From Lachnospiraceae bacterium M18-1 (GTDB lineage: Bacteria > Bacillota > Clostridia > Lachnospirales > Lachnospiraceae), in NCBI GenBank assembly GCA_000403295.2, contig KE159605.1:738168-802167 (forward strand): a DNA stretch of 64,000 nucleotides, read 5' to 3'. Numbering within the stretch: position 1 is the first letter of the stretch; each line of letters begins with the position of its first letter. Under the pieces are notes generated by a model. It did no database searches and was not told the DNA's origin. It saw only the letters and a list, made by a program, of their open reading frames with translations. Of the stretch, positions 1-8,728 are shown in pieces. The position numbers were made by a program, and so were the translations under genes.

Positions 1-1748
1 ACCCGGGATATTTCAGGAAATGCACACACCTCGTTCAGCTGAGGCATGGTCTGCACCAATGCTGAAAACTGAAATGCACCTGGTCTGCTTTTTTCTGTTT
101 CCGGCAAGTGCCCTGTCCCGGTCAGATCCATGACCGGACTGCCTTCCTTATGAACTCCATACCGGTCTGCGTTTTTCTCTATAAAGCGTTCATCCCGGAC
201 AACCGCCTCCGGCCTGTGATACTGCATACATATTTTTCTGCGCAGTTCCTCCAGTACCCGTCTCCGCAGCTCGTTGATCTGCTGCATCGGAAGGAATACC
301 CCTTCTTCCAGATCGATCTCCAGATCTTCAAATTCAAATTCCGTATTTCCGGTCTTTTTCAGCTGCTTTTGGATACGCGTTTCATCCAGCGGGCTTTTCT
401 CCGCCTTTTCCACTGCCAGCTCCGAAACTGCTTCTGCAGATACTTCACCCATACATGCGGTCAGAACAGCAGGTTCATTGGAGTGCAGCCTTAAAAAACC
501 ATAAATTTTTTCTTTTAATTTTCCCTGCTTCCAGAAAACCTGGAGTTCCCCAAGCAGCTTTTCATTTCTGATCCGGTACAGGACAAGCCCTTTTTCCAGA
601 TGCTTTCCCTTCGGAAGAGGAATGTTGATCCGGCTTCCCTTTTCATAGTCCTTTCCAAATGTATGATCTCCCTGCTGAGGAAATGCAAGAACGTCCCCCC
701 GATGGATCTGGGTCAGCGCCTTTACGGCCGCTTCCCTGCCCTTCTGATCTGCGACCTTTACGGCGGGAACCCCGGCATGGTTCGGACGGTCCGCCGCCAC
801 CATATCCCCGCCGTTCTTCTGCTGATAATATCCTGTATGGAATCCGCCCCGATTATACAGATCCAGAAGCATTTCCTTATCTTCTTCACTGACATGGAAG
901 TTCTCTCTGCCCAGCTTCTGATACAGATCCACATACTTCCGGTACATGGACGCCACTCCGGCAACATATTCCGGCCTTTTCATCCGCCCTTCAATCTTGA
1001 AGGAATCAATCCCCGCATCGATCAAGTCCGGAATCAGCTCCAGCGTACAGATATCCTTCAGACTCAGCAGATACCCTTTTTTTCCGCCTGATGCATAACG
1101 CAGACGGCAGGGCTGGGCACACTGGCCCCTATTTCCGCTCCTGCCCCCGATCAGGCTGCTGAGCAGGCACTGGCCGGAATAACAGTAACAGAGTGCGCCG
1201 TGGACAAAACATTCGATCTCCATCCCGGTAAACTGCTTCATATGCCGGATCTCTTCCAGGGACAGTTCCCTTGCCGGAACGACACGTACGGCGCCGCAAT
1301 CTTTCAGGAACTGCGCGCCTTCAGCCCCGGTGATCGTCATCTGGGTGCTGGCATGGATATCCAGATCCGGAAAACAGGTGCGTACTGCATGAAACACTCC
1401 GGTATCCTGTACGATCACTGCATCCAGCCCGCCCCGGTAAAGAGGTTCCAGGTAGCTGTAAAGCTGCGGCAGTTCCTGATCTTTCACAAGTGTATTGACG
1501 GTCAGGTAGAGCCTTCTGCCATGCAGATGTGCTTCGTCGATCGCTTCAAGAAGCTGCTCCTCGGTAAAATTCTGCGCATATGCACGTGCACCAAAATGAG
1601 GGCCGCCTGCATATACTGCATCCGCCCCTGCCGTCAGCGCTGCCCGGAAACTGTCATATGACCCTGCCGGAGCCAGAACTTCCACACACCGCCCTCTCTT
1701 TATTTTTAAATCTTCTCCGCAATATTCGATGTCTCGTCTTGAAATCAT
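1..1748 (-). CDS. U32 family peptidase-like protein, RlhA/YhbU type (3' end outside window)
   Basis: Translating the minus strand from the ATG at 1748 gives an open frame that runs off the left edge (about 582 codons visible). It starts MISRRDIEYCGED and soon reaches EVLAPAGSYDSFRAALTAGA, the typical U32 N-terminus. The family cysteine region is present (SGQCLLSSLIGGRSGNRGQC followed by AQPCRLRY), then SFKIEGRMKRPEYVA. The visible length and the long part after the U32 core fit the longer class with a DUF3656-like extension, to which the E. coli 23S rRNA C2501 hydroxylase RlhA belongs. Despite the name, such proteins mostly act in tRNA or rRNA modification with an iron-sulfur cluster. AGGAGG lies 2 nt before the ATG, a short spacing, so the start is not fully certain. 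It follows zapA on the same strand. Family assignment is firm; the exact RNA target is inference. Confidence 0.85.
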   Translation of the reverse strand, partial: MISRRDIEYCGEDLKIKRGRCVEVLAPAGSYDSFRAALTAGADAVYAGGPHFGARAYAQNFTEEQLLEAIDEAHLHGRRLYLTVNTLVKDQELPQLYSYLEPLYRGGLDAVIVQDTGVFHAVRTCFPDLDIHASTQMTITGAEGAQFLKDCGAVRVVPARELSLEEIRHMKQFTGMEIECFVHGALCYCYSGQCLLSSLIGGRSGNRGQCAQPCRLRYASGGKKGYLLSLKDICTLELIPDLIDAGIDSFKIEGRMKRPEYVAGVASMYRKYVDLYQKLGRENFHVSEEDKEMLLDLYNRGGFHTGYYQQKNGGDMVAADRPNHAGVPAVKVADQKGREAAVKALTQIHRGDVLAFPQQGDHTFGKDYEKGSRINIPLPKGKHLEKGLVLYRIRNEKLLGELQVFWKQGKLKEKIYGFLRLHSNEPAVLTACMGEVSAEAVSELAVEKAEKSPLDETRIQKQLKKTGNTEFEFEDLEIDLEEGVFLPMQQINELRRRVLEELRRKICMQYHRPEAVVRDERFIEKNADRYGVHKEGSPVMDLTGTGHLPETEKSRPGAFQFSALVQTMPQLNEVCAFPEISR

Positions 1749-1891
1749 AGCCTCCTGCACATAATACCGAAAAAATCACACAAGCGAACCCTTGTGAAAC
1801 GCCTAACGGCCATAACGAAATACCCTTGTGGTATATGCTTTGACACGTCTGGTACAGTAAAACAGCCTCACTGTTCCGTTCTGCCCCGCAG

Positions 1892-2302
1892 TTATTTTCT
1901 TCGGTTTTTCATCTCAGTTTCCAGTTTCACGATCTGCATCTGCAGGTCATTATTCTCTTCCTTCATCTTCGCCAGTTCTTTTTCCGCATTCTCCAGCTTG
2001 ATCTGGACAGATATCAGTTCGTGCTTCAAGTCGTACATCTCTTTATCTTTCAGTTCAATGTCGCTTTCCAGGGAATCCCCCTGCTTCTTCGCTTTGAAGT
2101 AATCATCCGCAATATTCAAGGCAAGGAGTACATTGCGAGTGTCTGCGCTCTGCTTGCGGTAACCATCGCTGTTCGCACATTCCGTAATCTTATGGTTCAG
2201 ATAAGAAGATACCTTCTGCAGATATTCTTCTCCCTCAAATCCGCTTAAAGTATAAACTTTTCCTCCGATGAGAACTTCTGTAAAATGTTTTGCTGAACTC
2301 AT
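1892..2302 (-). CDS. zapA: cell division protein ZapA
   Basis: A 136-residue protein beginning MSSAKHFTEVLIGGKVYTLSG, with the ZapA N-terminal strand region and the family segment YLNHKI...DTRNVLLALNIADDY. Residues about 70-135 form a long charged coiled coil (repeated K/E heptads, ending KNRRK). ZapA binds FtsZ and bundles its filaments at the division ring in the cytoplasm. The start has a clear GGGGAGGAAGCT leader before ATG. A promoter (TTGGTT-17-TATAAT) lies just upstream, so zapA probably heads a transcript that continues into the U32 gene 143 bp downstream, a common clostridial pairing. Confidence 0.88.
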   Translation of the reverse strand: MSSAKHFTEVLIGGKVYTLSGFEGEEYLQKVSSYLNHKITECANSDGYRKQSADTRNVLLALNIADDYFKAKKQGDSLESDIELKDKEMYDLKHELISVQIKLENAEKELAKMKEENNDLQMQIVKLETEMKNRRK

Positions 2303-2332
2303 AGCTTCCTCCCCTTGCGTTTGTTACTTGTT

Positions 2333-2361
2333 ATTATAAACTATCCGACAGCAAAAACCAA
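2333..2361 (-). promoter_or_regulatory. sigma-A-type promoter of zapA
   Basis: On the minus strand, TTGGTT (2356-2361) and TATAAT (2333-2338) are 17 bp apart, ending about 30 bp before the zapA ATG. The -10 is perfect and the -35 matches at four of six positions. Confidence 0.6.
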
Positions 2362-2385
2362 CTGTTTTTTCCATGAATTTACAGT

Positions 2386-3384
2386 TCATTGGCCTGCCGG
2401 TATCCCCAGATGGGCATATGCAAGCTCTGTCACCACGCGGCCTCGCGGAGTCCGCTGTATAAATCCGTTTTTCAGGAGGTACGGCTCATAGACATCTTCC
2501 AGGGTTCCCGCATCTTCGGAGATTGATGCCGCCAGAGTATCCAGTCCCACCGGACCTCCCTGGAACCGTTCGATCATCGTCAAAAGGATATTCCGGTCAA
2601 TATGGTCCAGGCCGTACTTATCCACGTCCAGAAGATCCAGGGCATAATCTGCCACGGCCTCTGTGATCACACCGTCATATTTAACCTGTGCAAAATCACG
2701 TACCCGCTTTAACAAACGGTTCGCCAGACGGGGAGTTCCTCTGGAACGCTTTGCCAGCTCCCTGGCTCCCTTTTCCTCAATCTCCACTTCCAGTACACGG
2801 GCGGAGCGCAGAATGATGGTGGTCAGTTCTTCTTCTGTATAAAATTCCAGATGATGGATCACTCCGAACCGGTCCCGAAGCGGCGCAGTCAGCATACCGG
2901 CGCGGGTCGTTGCCCCCACCAGGGTAAACTTTGGGAGATCCAGACGGATGGAGCGTGCCGTCGCTCCTTTCCCGATCATGATATCGATGGCATAGTCCTC
3001 CATTGCCGGATACAGAACCTCCTCCACCTGCCGGTTCAGGCGATGGATCTCATCCACAAACAAGATATCATTTTCCTGCAGATTATTCAAAATCGCCGCC
3101 ATCTCCCCCGGCTTCTCGATAGCCGGTCCTGAAGTGATCTTGATATTCACGCCCATCTCATTGGCAATGATTCCGGCCAGAGTCGTCTTGCCCAGTCCCG
3201 GCGGGCCATAAAACAGCACATGATCCAGAGCGTCGCCCCGTTCCTTCGCTGCGCTGATATAGATACCCAGTGTCTGCTTTGCCTTCTCCTGCCCGATATA
3301 ATCCTTTAAAAGCTGCGGGCGGAGATGATTTTCTATCTTTATATCTTCTTCCAGATTTTCTGTTGTAATGATCCTCTTTCCCAT
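2386..3384 (-). CDS. ruvB: Holliday junction branch migration DNA helicase RuvB
   Basis: A 332-residue AAA+ motor protein. Residues 20-60 hold [19 protein letters not shown] and the Walker A motif [11 protein letters not shown]. Walker B is ILFVDEIHR, and the sensor region includes [19 protein letters not shown]. The C-terminal winged helix ends [18 protein letters not shown]. RuvB hexamers pump DNA through the RuvA-bound four-way junction during recombination and repair. GGGGAG precedes the ATG. The gene follows ruvA by 43 bp, the usual operon. Length and motifs are standard. Confidence 0.98.
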   Translation of the reverse strand: MGKRIITTENLEEDIKIENHLRPQLLKDYIGQEKAKQTLGIYISAAKERGDALDHVLFYGPPGLGKTTLAGIIANEMGVNIKITSGPAIEKPGEMAAILNNLQENDILFVDEIHRLNRQVEEVLYPAMEDYAIDIMIGKGATARSIRLDLPKFTLVGATTRAGMLTAPLRDRFGVIHHLEFYTEEELTTIILRSARVLEVEIEEKGARELAKRSRGTPRLANRLLKRVRDFAQVKYDGVITEAVADYALDLLDVDKYGLDHIDRNILLTMIERFQGGPVGLDTLAASISEDAGTLEDVYEPYLLKNGFIQRTPRGRVVTELAYAHLGIPAGQ

Positions 3385-3427
3385 ATAACTCCCCTGTTAT
3401 GTATCCGCATGCCGCGATTCCCGGCTT

Positions 3428-4030
3428 TCAGAAGTTCTTCAGCGCTGCCTTCAGCACATCCTCCACCGTCGCGTCTTCCAGCTTGACCTTTTTCACTGCC
3501 TTCAGGCTCTCCGTACTTCCATAGCCGAGCGCCACCAAAGCCTGGACAGCCTCCGACTGTACCGAAGTCGCTCCTGAATCTGCAGCCGCCGCAGGAGTTC
3601 CTTCGTCTGCCGGATGGAGCATATCGTCCAGGTTCAGCTTGTCCTTCAATTCAATGATCAGCTTCTCCGCTGTCTTTTTCCCGATTCCCGGAGTGGCTGA
3701 AATGGCCTTCACATCTCCTGCCAGAACCGCAAACCGCAGATCGTCCGCAGAAAGCTGGGACAAAATTCCCAGGCCGCCCTTCGGCCCGATGCCGCTGACC
3801 CCGATCAGCAGCTTGAAGATTGCCAGATCGTCCCTTGTCAGAAAACCAAACAGCTGCATGGCATCCTCACGGACATTCAGATAGGTATGGAGCTTGACTT
3901 CACTCCCGATCTGAGGTAAAAGTCCCATGGAACGTTCCGGCATAAAAATCCCGTAGCCCACGCCTTGGACATCTACGATCACCTTATCCCTCTCCATCGC
4001 TGCCAGATTTCCTCTGATATATGATATCAT
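3428..4030 (-). CDS. ruvA: Holliday junction branch migration protein RuvA
   Basis: A 200-residue protein starting MISYIRGNLAAMERDKVIVD, the classic RuvA N-terminus. The OB fold is followed by helix-hairpin-helix motifs (LLIGVSGIGPKGGLGILS and ISATPGIGKKTAEKLI). An Ala-rich linker leads to the C-terminal domain that contacts RuvB (VQALVALGYGSTES). I chose the ATG at 4030 because AAAGGAG lies upstream and the homologous sequence begins there. The frame stays open to 4111, but that part would overlap the preceding gene. The gene forms an operon with ruvB. Confidence 0.96.
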   Translation of the reverse strand: MISYIRGNLAAMERDKVIVDVQGVGYGIFMPERSMGLLPQIGSEVKLHTYLNVREDAMQLFGFLTRDDLAIFKLLIGVSGIGPKGGLGILSQLSADDLRFAVLAGDVKAISATPGIGKKTAEKLIIELKDKLNLDDMLHPADEGTPAAAADSGATSVQSEAVQALVALGYGSTESLKAVKKVKLEDATVEDVLKAALKNF

Positions 4031-4088
4031 TTCCTGCACTTCTCCTTTTGTATCTGTTTGAGTACCTTCACAGTTCCATCCTGAATTG

Positions 4089-4583
4089 TTACCCGAACCG
4101 AAAATTCTCAAGCCGCTTCAGCACCTGTTCTGCAGCAGTACCGATCAGCAGCCCTGTCAGTACCCCGGCAATCAGGAGCACCGGAAAATAGTATCCGACC
4201 CGGTAAGTTTCTACGGCTGCCATCGCTACCAGGAGCTGCCCAATATTGTGGGATACGCCGCCTGCGGCACTGACCCCTATTACGCTGAACTTCCCGCTTC
4301 TTTTTAGAACAGCCATCACAAGCAGGCTCATAATCCCGCCGGACAGACTGTACACGATGCTGAACAGATTCCCGAACATAAAACCGGACAGGATGACCCG
4401 CACGGCAGATAGAAGCAGGGCTTCCTTCGCATTCCTTTTATATAGAAGAATCACAGTCAGCAGATTGGCAAGTCCCAGCTTGATCCCGGGAATCCCGAAC
4501 TGAATTGGGATCAGACTTTCCAGATAGCTGAAAATGAGGGCCAATGCCGTAAATACACCGAAATATGCTGCTCTGGTTCTCAA
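4089..4583 (-). CDS. Gx transporter family membrane protein (EetB-like)
   Basis: A 164-residue, highly hydrophobic protein with about five membrane segments. It belongs to the family once named heptaprenyl diphosphate synthase component I (YFGVFTALALIFSYLESLIP; GIPGIKLGLANLLTVILLYK). The start is TTG with AGGAGG about 8 nt upstream. The next gene upstream encodes a NusG-domain-II protein, and a divergent ApbE gene lies beyond. In Firmicutes these three families recur together in flavin-based electron-transfer loci, where the two small proteins are called EetA and EetB. A role in delivering or handling flavin across the membrane is inference; I do not claim extracellular electron transfer here. 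Confidence 0.8.
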   Translation of the reverse strand: MRTRAAYFGVFTALALIFSYLESLIPIQFGIPGIKLGLANLLTVILLYKRNAKEALLLSAVRVILSGFMFGNLFSIVYSLSGGIMSLLVMAVLKRSGKFSVIGVSAAGGVSHNIGQLLVAMAAVETYRVGYYFPVLLIAGVLTGLLIGTAAEQVLKRLENFRFG

Positions 4584-4628
4584 ATAAGTTCCTCCTGGTT
4601 TGTTGCATTAAAATTCTCGAAAAAGCCG

Positions 4629-4982
4629 TTAAGTTACCGCATCGACTTCCCGTTCTTCCCCTCCCACAATGGAAACAACCACTTTATTAGGCAGACAGAT
4701 GATGCTCTCCCCTTCCCGTGAAATCGCCTTTTGGTTCACACACAGCTTGTCCGGACAGTCTGCCCAGACCATGTCGGCTTTCCCGCCCTCGATCACCAGA
4801 CGGTTGCCATCCCCAAGTTCAATGATTCGGTCCTCCGAAAGGGGCCAGGAGCCAAATACTTCTCCGTCTATCGTAACTTCCGCTATACCGTCCTTCTGCT
4901 GCGGACGGAAAAAATGAATCCCAAGAAAAATGGCTGACACCGCCAGCACCACTGCAATCAATATCCAGTCATTTCTCTTCAT
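4629..4982 (-). CDS. NusG domain II-containing membrane-anchored protein (EetA-like)
   Basis: A 117-residue protein. One N-terminal membrane segment (WILIAVVLAVSAIFLGIHFF) is followed by an extracytoplasmic domain. That domain carries the NusG domain II pattern GNRLVIEGGKADMVWADCPD followed by KLCVNQ, with two cysteines spaced CPDKLC. The ATG at 4982 is chosen for the GGAGG placed 5 nt upstream. It is separated by 45 bp from the Gx-transporter gene and is divergent from apbE, so it belongs to the flavin-linked cluster. The biochemical role of the domain is not known to me. Confidence 0.82.
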   Translation of the reverse strand: MKRNDWILIAVVLAVSAIFLGIHFFRPQQKDGIAEVTIDGEVFGSWPLSEDRIIELGDGNRLVIEGGKADMVWADCPDKLCVNQKAISREGESIICLPNKVVVSIVGGEEREVDAVT

Positions 4983-5093
4983 AACGCCTCCCGATGCTCT
5001 GTCATTTGCTTTGAACATCATACCATATCCCTTTCAAGATTGCAACACCTTTCGAATACCTGTTCGCCCAAAATCTATCAAGAAATAAAATAA

Positions 5094-5122
5094 TTGTATT
5101 TCTTCTTTCACGCGGATATAAT
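5094..5122 (+). promoter_or_regulatory. promoter of apbE
   Basis: TTGTAT (5094-5099) and a perfect TATAAT (5117-5122) are separated by 17 bp, ending 38 bp before the apbE ATG. An AGAGGAAAAT ribosome site follows. Confidence 0.7.
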
Positions 5123-5160
5123 ATAAGTGTTGCTTTGGAAAAATATAGAGGAAAATATCT

Positions 5161-6138
5161 ATGAAAAAAGTGAGTATTATTTCTATCACCATTTTGCTGC
5201 TTCTGGCGCTCATTTCCTGCTCCTCTCCGCGTAAGGATGAAAAGCTGAGTGTCACAGGCATTTATTTTGATACAGTGATCCAGATAGACGCGTGGGGAGT
5301 CAGCACTTCTGTTTTGGATGAATGCAAAGAAATCTGCGAAAACTATGAACTGCTTTTCAGCAATAAGATCGGCACCAGCGAAATTTCCCAGATCAACGCA
5401 TCCGCCGGAAGTCCTGTCCTTGTATCTCAGGAAACGATAGACCTGATCTCTCTGGGACTGAACTACTGTGAACTCTCCGGCGGAAAGTTTGACATCACCA
5501 TCGCGCCGTTAAGCGATCTCTGGAGTTTTACGGATAATGCCGAGCATACCGTTCCTGATCCCGGGGCGATCGAAGAAGCACGCTCCCATGTAGATTACAG
5601 AAAGGTTCTGGTGGATAAAAAGGCCTGTACGGTCACACTGCAGGATCCTCAGGCGAAAATAGACCTGGGCGGCATTGCCAAGGGATACATTGCCGACCGG
5701 CTGAAAGAGTATCTGAAAAAAGAGGGGGTAGAGCATGCCCTGATCAACCTGGGCGGAAATGTGCTCACCCTTGGGGCATCCTTCGACGGCAGCCCCTTCC
5801 GCATCGGCATTCAAAAGCCCTTTGATGCACAGAATACTCCGATTGATATCGTAGAAATCCAGGACCGCTCTGTAGTTTCTTCCGGAGTTTATCAGCGGTA
5901 CTTTGAAAAAGAAGGCCGCTTATACCACCACATCCTGAACCCGGTGACAGGCTATCCTTATGCCAATCAACTGCTCCAGGCAACGGTCATCACCGACTCT
6001 TCCGCAGACGGGGATGCCTTAAGCACCTGCTGCTTCGCCCTGGGGCTGGAGGAAGGCAGCGCACTGATCGAAAGCCTGAAGGATGTACAGGCCGTCTTTG
6101 TGACCGAAGACTATCGCTTACACTATGTGGGATATTAA
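5161..6138 (+). CDS. apbE: FAD:protein FMN transferase, ApbE family lipoprotein
   Basis: A 325-residue protein with a lipoprotein signal (hydrophobic run, then LISC; Cys20 is the likely lipid site). ApbE motifs follow: YFDTVIQIDAWG near the mature start, LSGGKFDITIAPLSDLW, KIDLGGIAKGYIADR, INLGGNVLTLG and SSGVYQRYF. The C-terminal HHILNPVTGYP and TVITDSSADGDALSTCCFALG match the metal-binding part. The enzyme moves FMN from FAD onto a Thr/Ser in target motifs of the form D-x-x-S/T-G-A-T. RnfG and RnfD, encoded 3-5 kb away, carry such motifs and are the obvious substrates, by inference. It has its own promoter. Confidence 0.95.
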   Translation: MKKVSIISITILLLLALISCSSPRKDEKLSVTGIYFDTVIQIDAWGVSTSVLDECKEICENYELLFSNKIGTSEISQINASAGSPVLVSQETIDLISLGLNYCELSGGKFDITIAPLSDLWSFTDNAEHTVPDPGAIEEARSHVDYRKVLVDKKACTVTLQDPQAKIDLGGIAKGYIADRLKEYLKKEGVEHALINLGGNVLTLGASFDGSPFRIGIQKPFDAQNTPIDIVEIQDRSVVSSGVYQRYFEKEGRLYHHILNPVTGYPYANQLLQATVITDSSADGDALSTCCFALGLEEGSALIESLKDVQAVFVTEDYRLHYVGY

Positions 6139-6170
6139 AATCTGTACGCGGCAGTCTGATTCATCTATTT

Positions 6171-6980
6171 CTATCCCAGCGCCACATCCAGCGCCATCAT
6201 GACCGTAAAGCCCGCCGCAAATAGAACCGTACCGAGATTGGAGTGGCTGCCTTCGGACATTTCCGGGATCAGTTCCTCCACGACCACATACACCATGGCG
6301 CCTGCCGCAAAGCTTAAAAGGTACGGCAGGAGCGGAATAATGAATCCCGCCATGAGGATTGTCAGGGCGGCGCCAATCGGTTCCACTGCACCGGAAAACG
6401 CGCCGTAGCGAAATGCCTTTCCTGTGCTGACTCCTTCCGCCCGCAGGGGCATGGAGATGATCGCGCCTTCCGGAAAATTCTGTATCGCAATCCCCAGGGA
6501 AAGCGCCAGCGCCCCCATAGCCGTAATCCCGGCCTCCCCGGACAGCCAGCCGGCGTAAACCGCCCCCACCGCCATGCCTTCCGGCAGATTGTGGAGCGTC
6601 ACCGCAAGCACCAGCATTGTGGTTTTCTGCAGGCTGCTTTGCGGCCCCTCCGCTTTGCTACTGTTCATGTGCAGATGGGGAATGGTCCGATCCAGAAGCA
6701 GCAGAAAAAGAATTCCAAGCCAGAAGCCGATCACCGCAGGCAGAAAAGCCCACTGCCCCATGTGCGCCGCCTGCTCCATAGCCGGAACCAGCAGGCTCCA
6801 TATGGAAGCCGCCACCATCACCCCTGCCGCAAATCCGGTCAGCGCCCTCTGCACCAGAGGATTCAGCCGATCCCTCATAAACAGCACGCAGGCGGACCCA
6901 AACACTGTCCCAAGGAACGGTATCATAAGACCCAAAAGTGCCTTAGTCTGCATCCCATTCTCCACTGAAATCCCACCCAT
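6171..6980 (-). CDS. ZIP family divalent metal transporter
   Basis: A 269-residue membrane protein with about eight hydrophobic segments. It carries the ZIP metal-path signature HNLPEGMAVG in the middle and a second conserved segment IQNFPEGAIISMPL. A His-containing cytoplasmic loop (PHLHMNSSK) lies between segments. The GufA/ZupT branch usually takes up zinc, iron or manganese. I chose the ATG at 6980 because GGAGGACTTTTT stands directly before it; an ATG at 6998 lies upstream of this site. The gene is convergent with apbE (33 bp gap). Metal specificity cannot be read from sequence. Confidence 0.9.
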   Translation of the reverse strand: MGGISVENGMQTKALLGLMIPFLGTVFGSACVLFMRDRLNPLVQRALTGFAAGVMVAASIWSLLVPAMEQAAHMGQWAFLPAVIGFWLGILFLLLLDRTIPHLHMNSSKAEGPQSSLQKTTMLVLAVTLHNLPEGMAVGAVYAGWLSGEAGITAMGALALSLGIAIQNFPEGAIISMPLRAEGVSTGKAFRYGAFSGAVEPIGAALTILMAGFIIPLLPYLLSFAAGAMVYVVVEELIPEMSEGSHSNLGTVLFAAGFTVMMALDVALG

Positions 6981-7038
6981 AAAAAGTCCTCCAATCATTA
7001 CATTTTTGTTAGTATTAACTAACCCCCTTTCAAATATA

Positions 7039-7356
7039 CTACTTTTGCTGCCTTTTTGTCAATACAAGTATAATCCAAACTAATTGCCCATACATCCCAT
7101 TGATTATCAGCGTCACGATCTTGCAGAGCATCCAGCCGATCGGATAGATGATCCAGCATTTCTCCCACATCTCATACCCCAGCCCGGCGATGAAGAAAAG
7201 AATCGCAGCCACGGTCATGATGCATCCGCACCAGACGATTGCCAAACGTGAAACTAAAATCGGAGGCGCCAGAAAACATTCTCTGACTCCTCCTGTAATT
7301 GTCTCAATATTTATGATACCGGTATCTTTCGCGGCGTAATGATCTTTCGCGGACAC
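7039..7356 (-). CDS. small two-helix membrane protein, hypothetical
   Basis: A 105-codon frame overlapping the end of rnfB by 46 nt. From about residue 34 it is clearly membrane-like: one hydrophobic segment (IMTVAAILFFIAGLGY), then a W-rich pattern (WIIYPIGWMLCKIVTLII) like that of small two-helix membrane proteins, and a basic tail (LTKRQQK). The first 30 residues look unlike a natural start and have no convincing ribosome site. The true start may be internal, perhaps a non-ATG codon coupled to the rnfB stop. I do not recognise a named family. Confidence 0.4.
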   Translation of the reverse strand: MSAKDHYAAKDTGIINIETITGGVRECFLAPPILVSRLAIVWCGCIMTVAAILFFIAGLGYEMWEKCWIIYPIGWMLCKIVTLIINGMYGQLVWIILVLTKRQQK

Positions 7357-8123
7357 TTATCCGCGCAGACGCCGCAATTGGTACATTTTTCCGCATCAAT
7401 ATGCGCCAGGAAATTGGTCACCTTGATGGCTCCCGCCTCGCAGTTGCGCTCGCACAGCTTACAACCGATACAGCCCACAAGACAAACATCCATCAGAGAC
7501 TTTCCTTTGTCATTCGAATTACACTGTACAAATGTCTTCTGGTCATAAGGAACCAGCTCAATCAGCTTCTTCGGGCAGGCCGCGATACATTTTCCGCAGG
7601 CCTTGCATTTTTCCTTATCCACCACCGCGATCCCGTCTGCGATATGAATCGCATCAAAGGGACAAGCCTTCACACAGGAGCCGTAACCCAGACAGCCGTA
7701 ATCGCAGCCCTTCGGCCCGGTATCCTGCATCATGCTGGCCATGGTACAGTCCTGAATCCCATAATATGCATACTCATCCTGCGCCTTTTCACAGGTTCCG
7801 CCGCATTTTACAAATGCAGTCTGGCGCACCTGGTCTCCGGCCGCCTGGCCCATGATGTCGCCGATCTGTGCCGCCACCGGGGCGCCGCCCACCGGACAGG
7901 CACCGACTTCTGCTTCACCTTTGACGATGGCCGCAGCCAGTCCGGAACATCCCGCATATCCGCAGCCGCCGCAGTTATTTCCCGGAAGGACCCCAAGGAT
8001 GGCTTCCTCACGTTCATCCACTTCCACGGCAAATGCCTTGCCGGAGATTCCAAGGAAGACGCCGATCAACAATCCGGTCCCGCCGACGATCACAGCGGCC
8101 AGTAAAATTCCTGTCATGCTCAT
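7311..8123 (-). CDS. rnfB: Rnf electron transport complex subunit RnfB
   Basis: A 270-residue iron-sulfur subunit. An N-terminal membrane anchor (ILLAAVIVGGTGLLIGVFLG) is followed by the four-Cys domain NNCGGCGYAGCSGLAAAI...ACP. Further ferredoxin-type clusters follow: CDYGCLGYGSCVKACP, CKACGKCIAACP, CIGCKLCERNC and CTNCGVCADKCP. RnfB is the likely entry point for electrons from reduced ferredoxin at the cytoplasmic face. It is the last of six rnf genes, typical of the clostridial order. AAGGAGGG precedes the ATG. Confidence 0.97.
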   Translation of the reverse strand: MSMTGILLAAVIVGGTGLLIGVFLGISGKAFAVEVDEREEAILGVLPGNNCGGCGYAGCSGLAAAIVKGEAEVGACPVGGAPVAAQIGDIMGQAAGDQVRQTAFVKCGGTCEKAQDEYAYYGIQDCTMASMMQDTGPKGCDYGCLGYGSCVKACPFDAIHIADGIAVVDKEKCKACGKCIAACPKKLIELVPYDQKTFVQCNSNDKGKSLMDVCLVGCIGCKLCERNCEAGAIKVTNFLAHIDAEKCTNCGVCADKCPRKIITPRKIPVS

Positions 8124-8139
8124 GCTTTTTCTTCCCTCC

Positions 8140-8715
8140 TTAAATCAGTCCGGAAAATCCGAAGAACGCGATCGCCATCAGGCCGGAGGTTACCAGCACA
8201 ATGGGAGTTCCCTGGAATGATTCCGTAATGTCATTGTATTCGATCTTCTCCCGGATCCCTGCCATCAGTACAATGGCTACCGTAAATCCGACTGCTGTGC
8301 CGATCCCATAGATCAGACCTTCCAGAATGCTGTAAGACTTCTGCACATTGGTCAGAGCAACACCCAGCACCGCACAGTTGGTCGTGATCAGCGGAAGGTA
8401 TACGCCCAGCGCATTATAAAGAGGAGGCATTGCCTTCTTTAAGAACATCTCCACAAACTGCACCAGCGCCGCAATGACCAGGATAAATACGATGGTCTGC
8501 AGATATTCCACATGCGCCGGTACCAGGATGCCTTTATAGACGATACTTGTCACGAGGGAAGCAATGGTAATAACGAAAATTACCGCTCCACCCATACCGC
8601 CTGCAGTCTTTACATTTTTGGAAACGCCGAGGAACGGACAGATTCCCAGAAACTGGCTGAGTACGACATTATTTACAAATGCGGAGCCAACCGCGATTAA
8701 TAATAATTCTTTCAT
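8140..8715 (-). CDS. rnfA: Rnf complex membrane subunit RnfA
   Basis: A 191-residue integral membrane protein with six hydrophobic helices. It begins MKELLLIAVGSAFVNNVVLS and carries the conserved Cys-containing segments FLGICPFLGVSK and ITTNCAVLGVAL. RnfA and RnfE are paralogous; their half-helices hold a shared membrane 2Fe-2S cluster in the ion path. It lies 13 bp downstream of rnfE with a GGAGGGG ribosome site, within the rnf operon. Confidence 0.97.
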   Translation of the reverse strand: MKELLLIAVGSAFVNNVVLSQFLGICPFLGVSKNVKTAGGMGGAVIFVITIASLVTSIVYKGILVPAHVEYLQTIVFILVIAALVQFVEMFLKKAMPPLYNALGVYLPLITTNCAVLGVALTNVQKSYSILEGLIYGIGTAVGFTVAIVLMAGIREKIEYNDITESFQGTPIVLVTSGLMAIAFFGFSGLI

Positions 8716-8728
8716 CTTCTATCCCCTC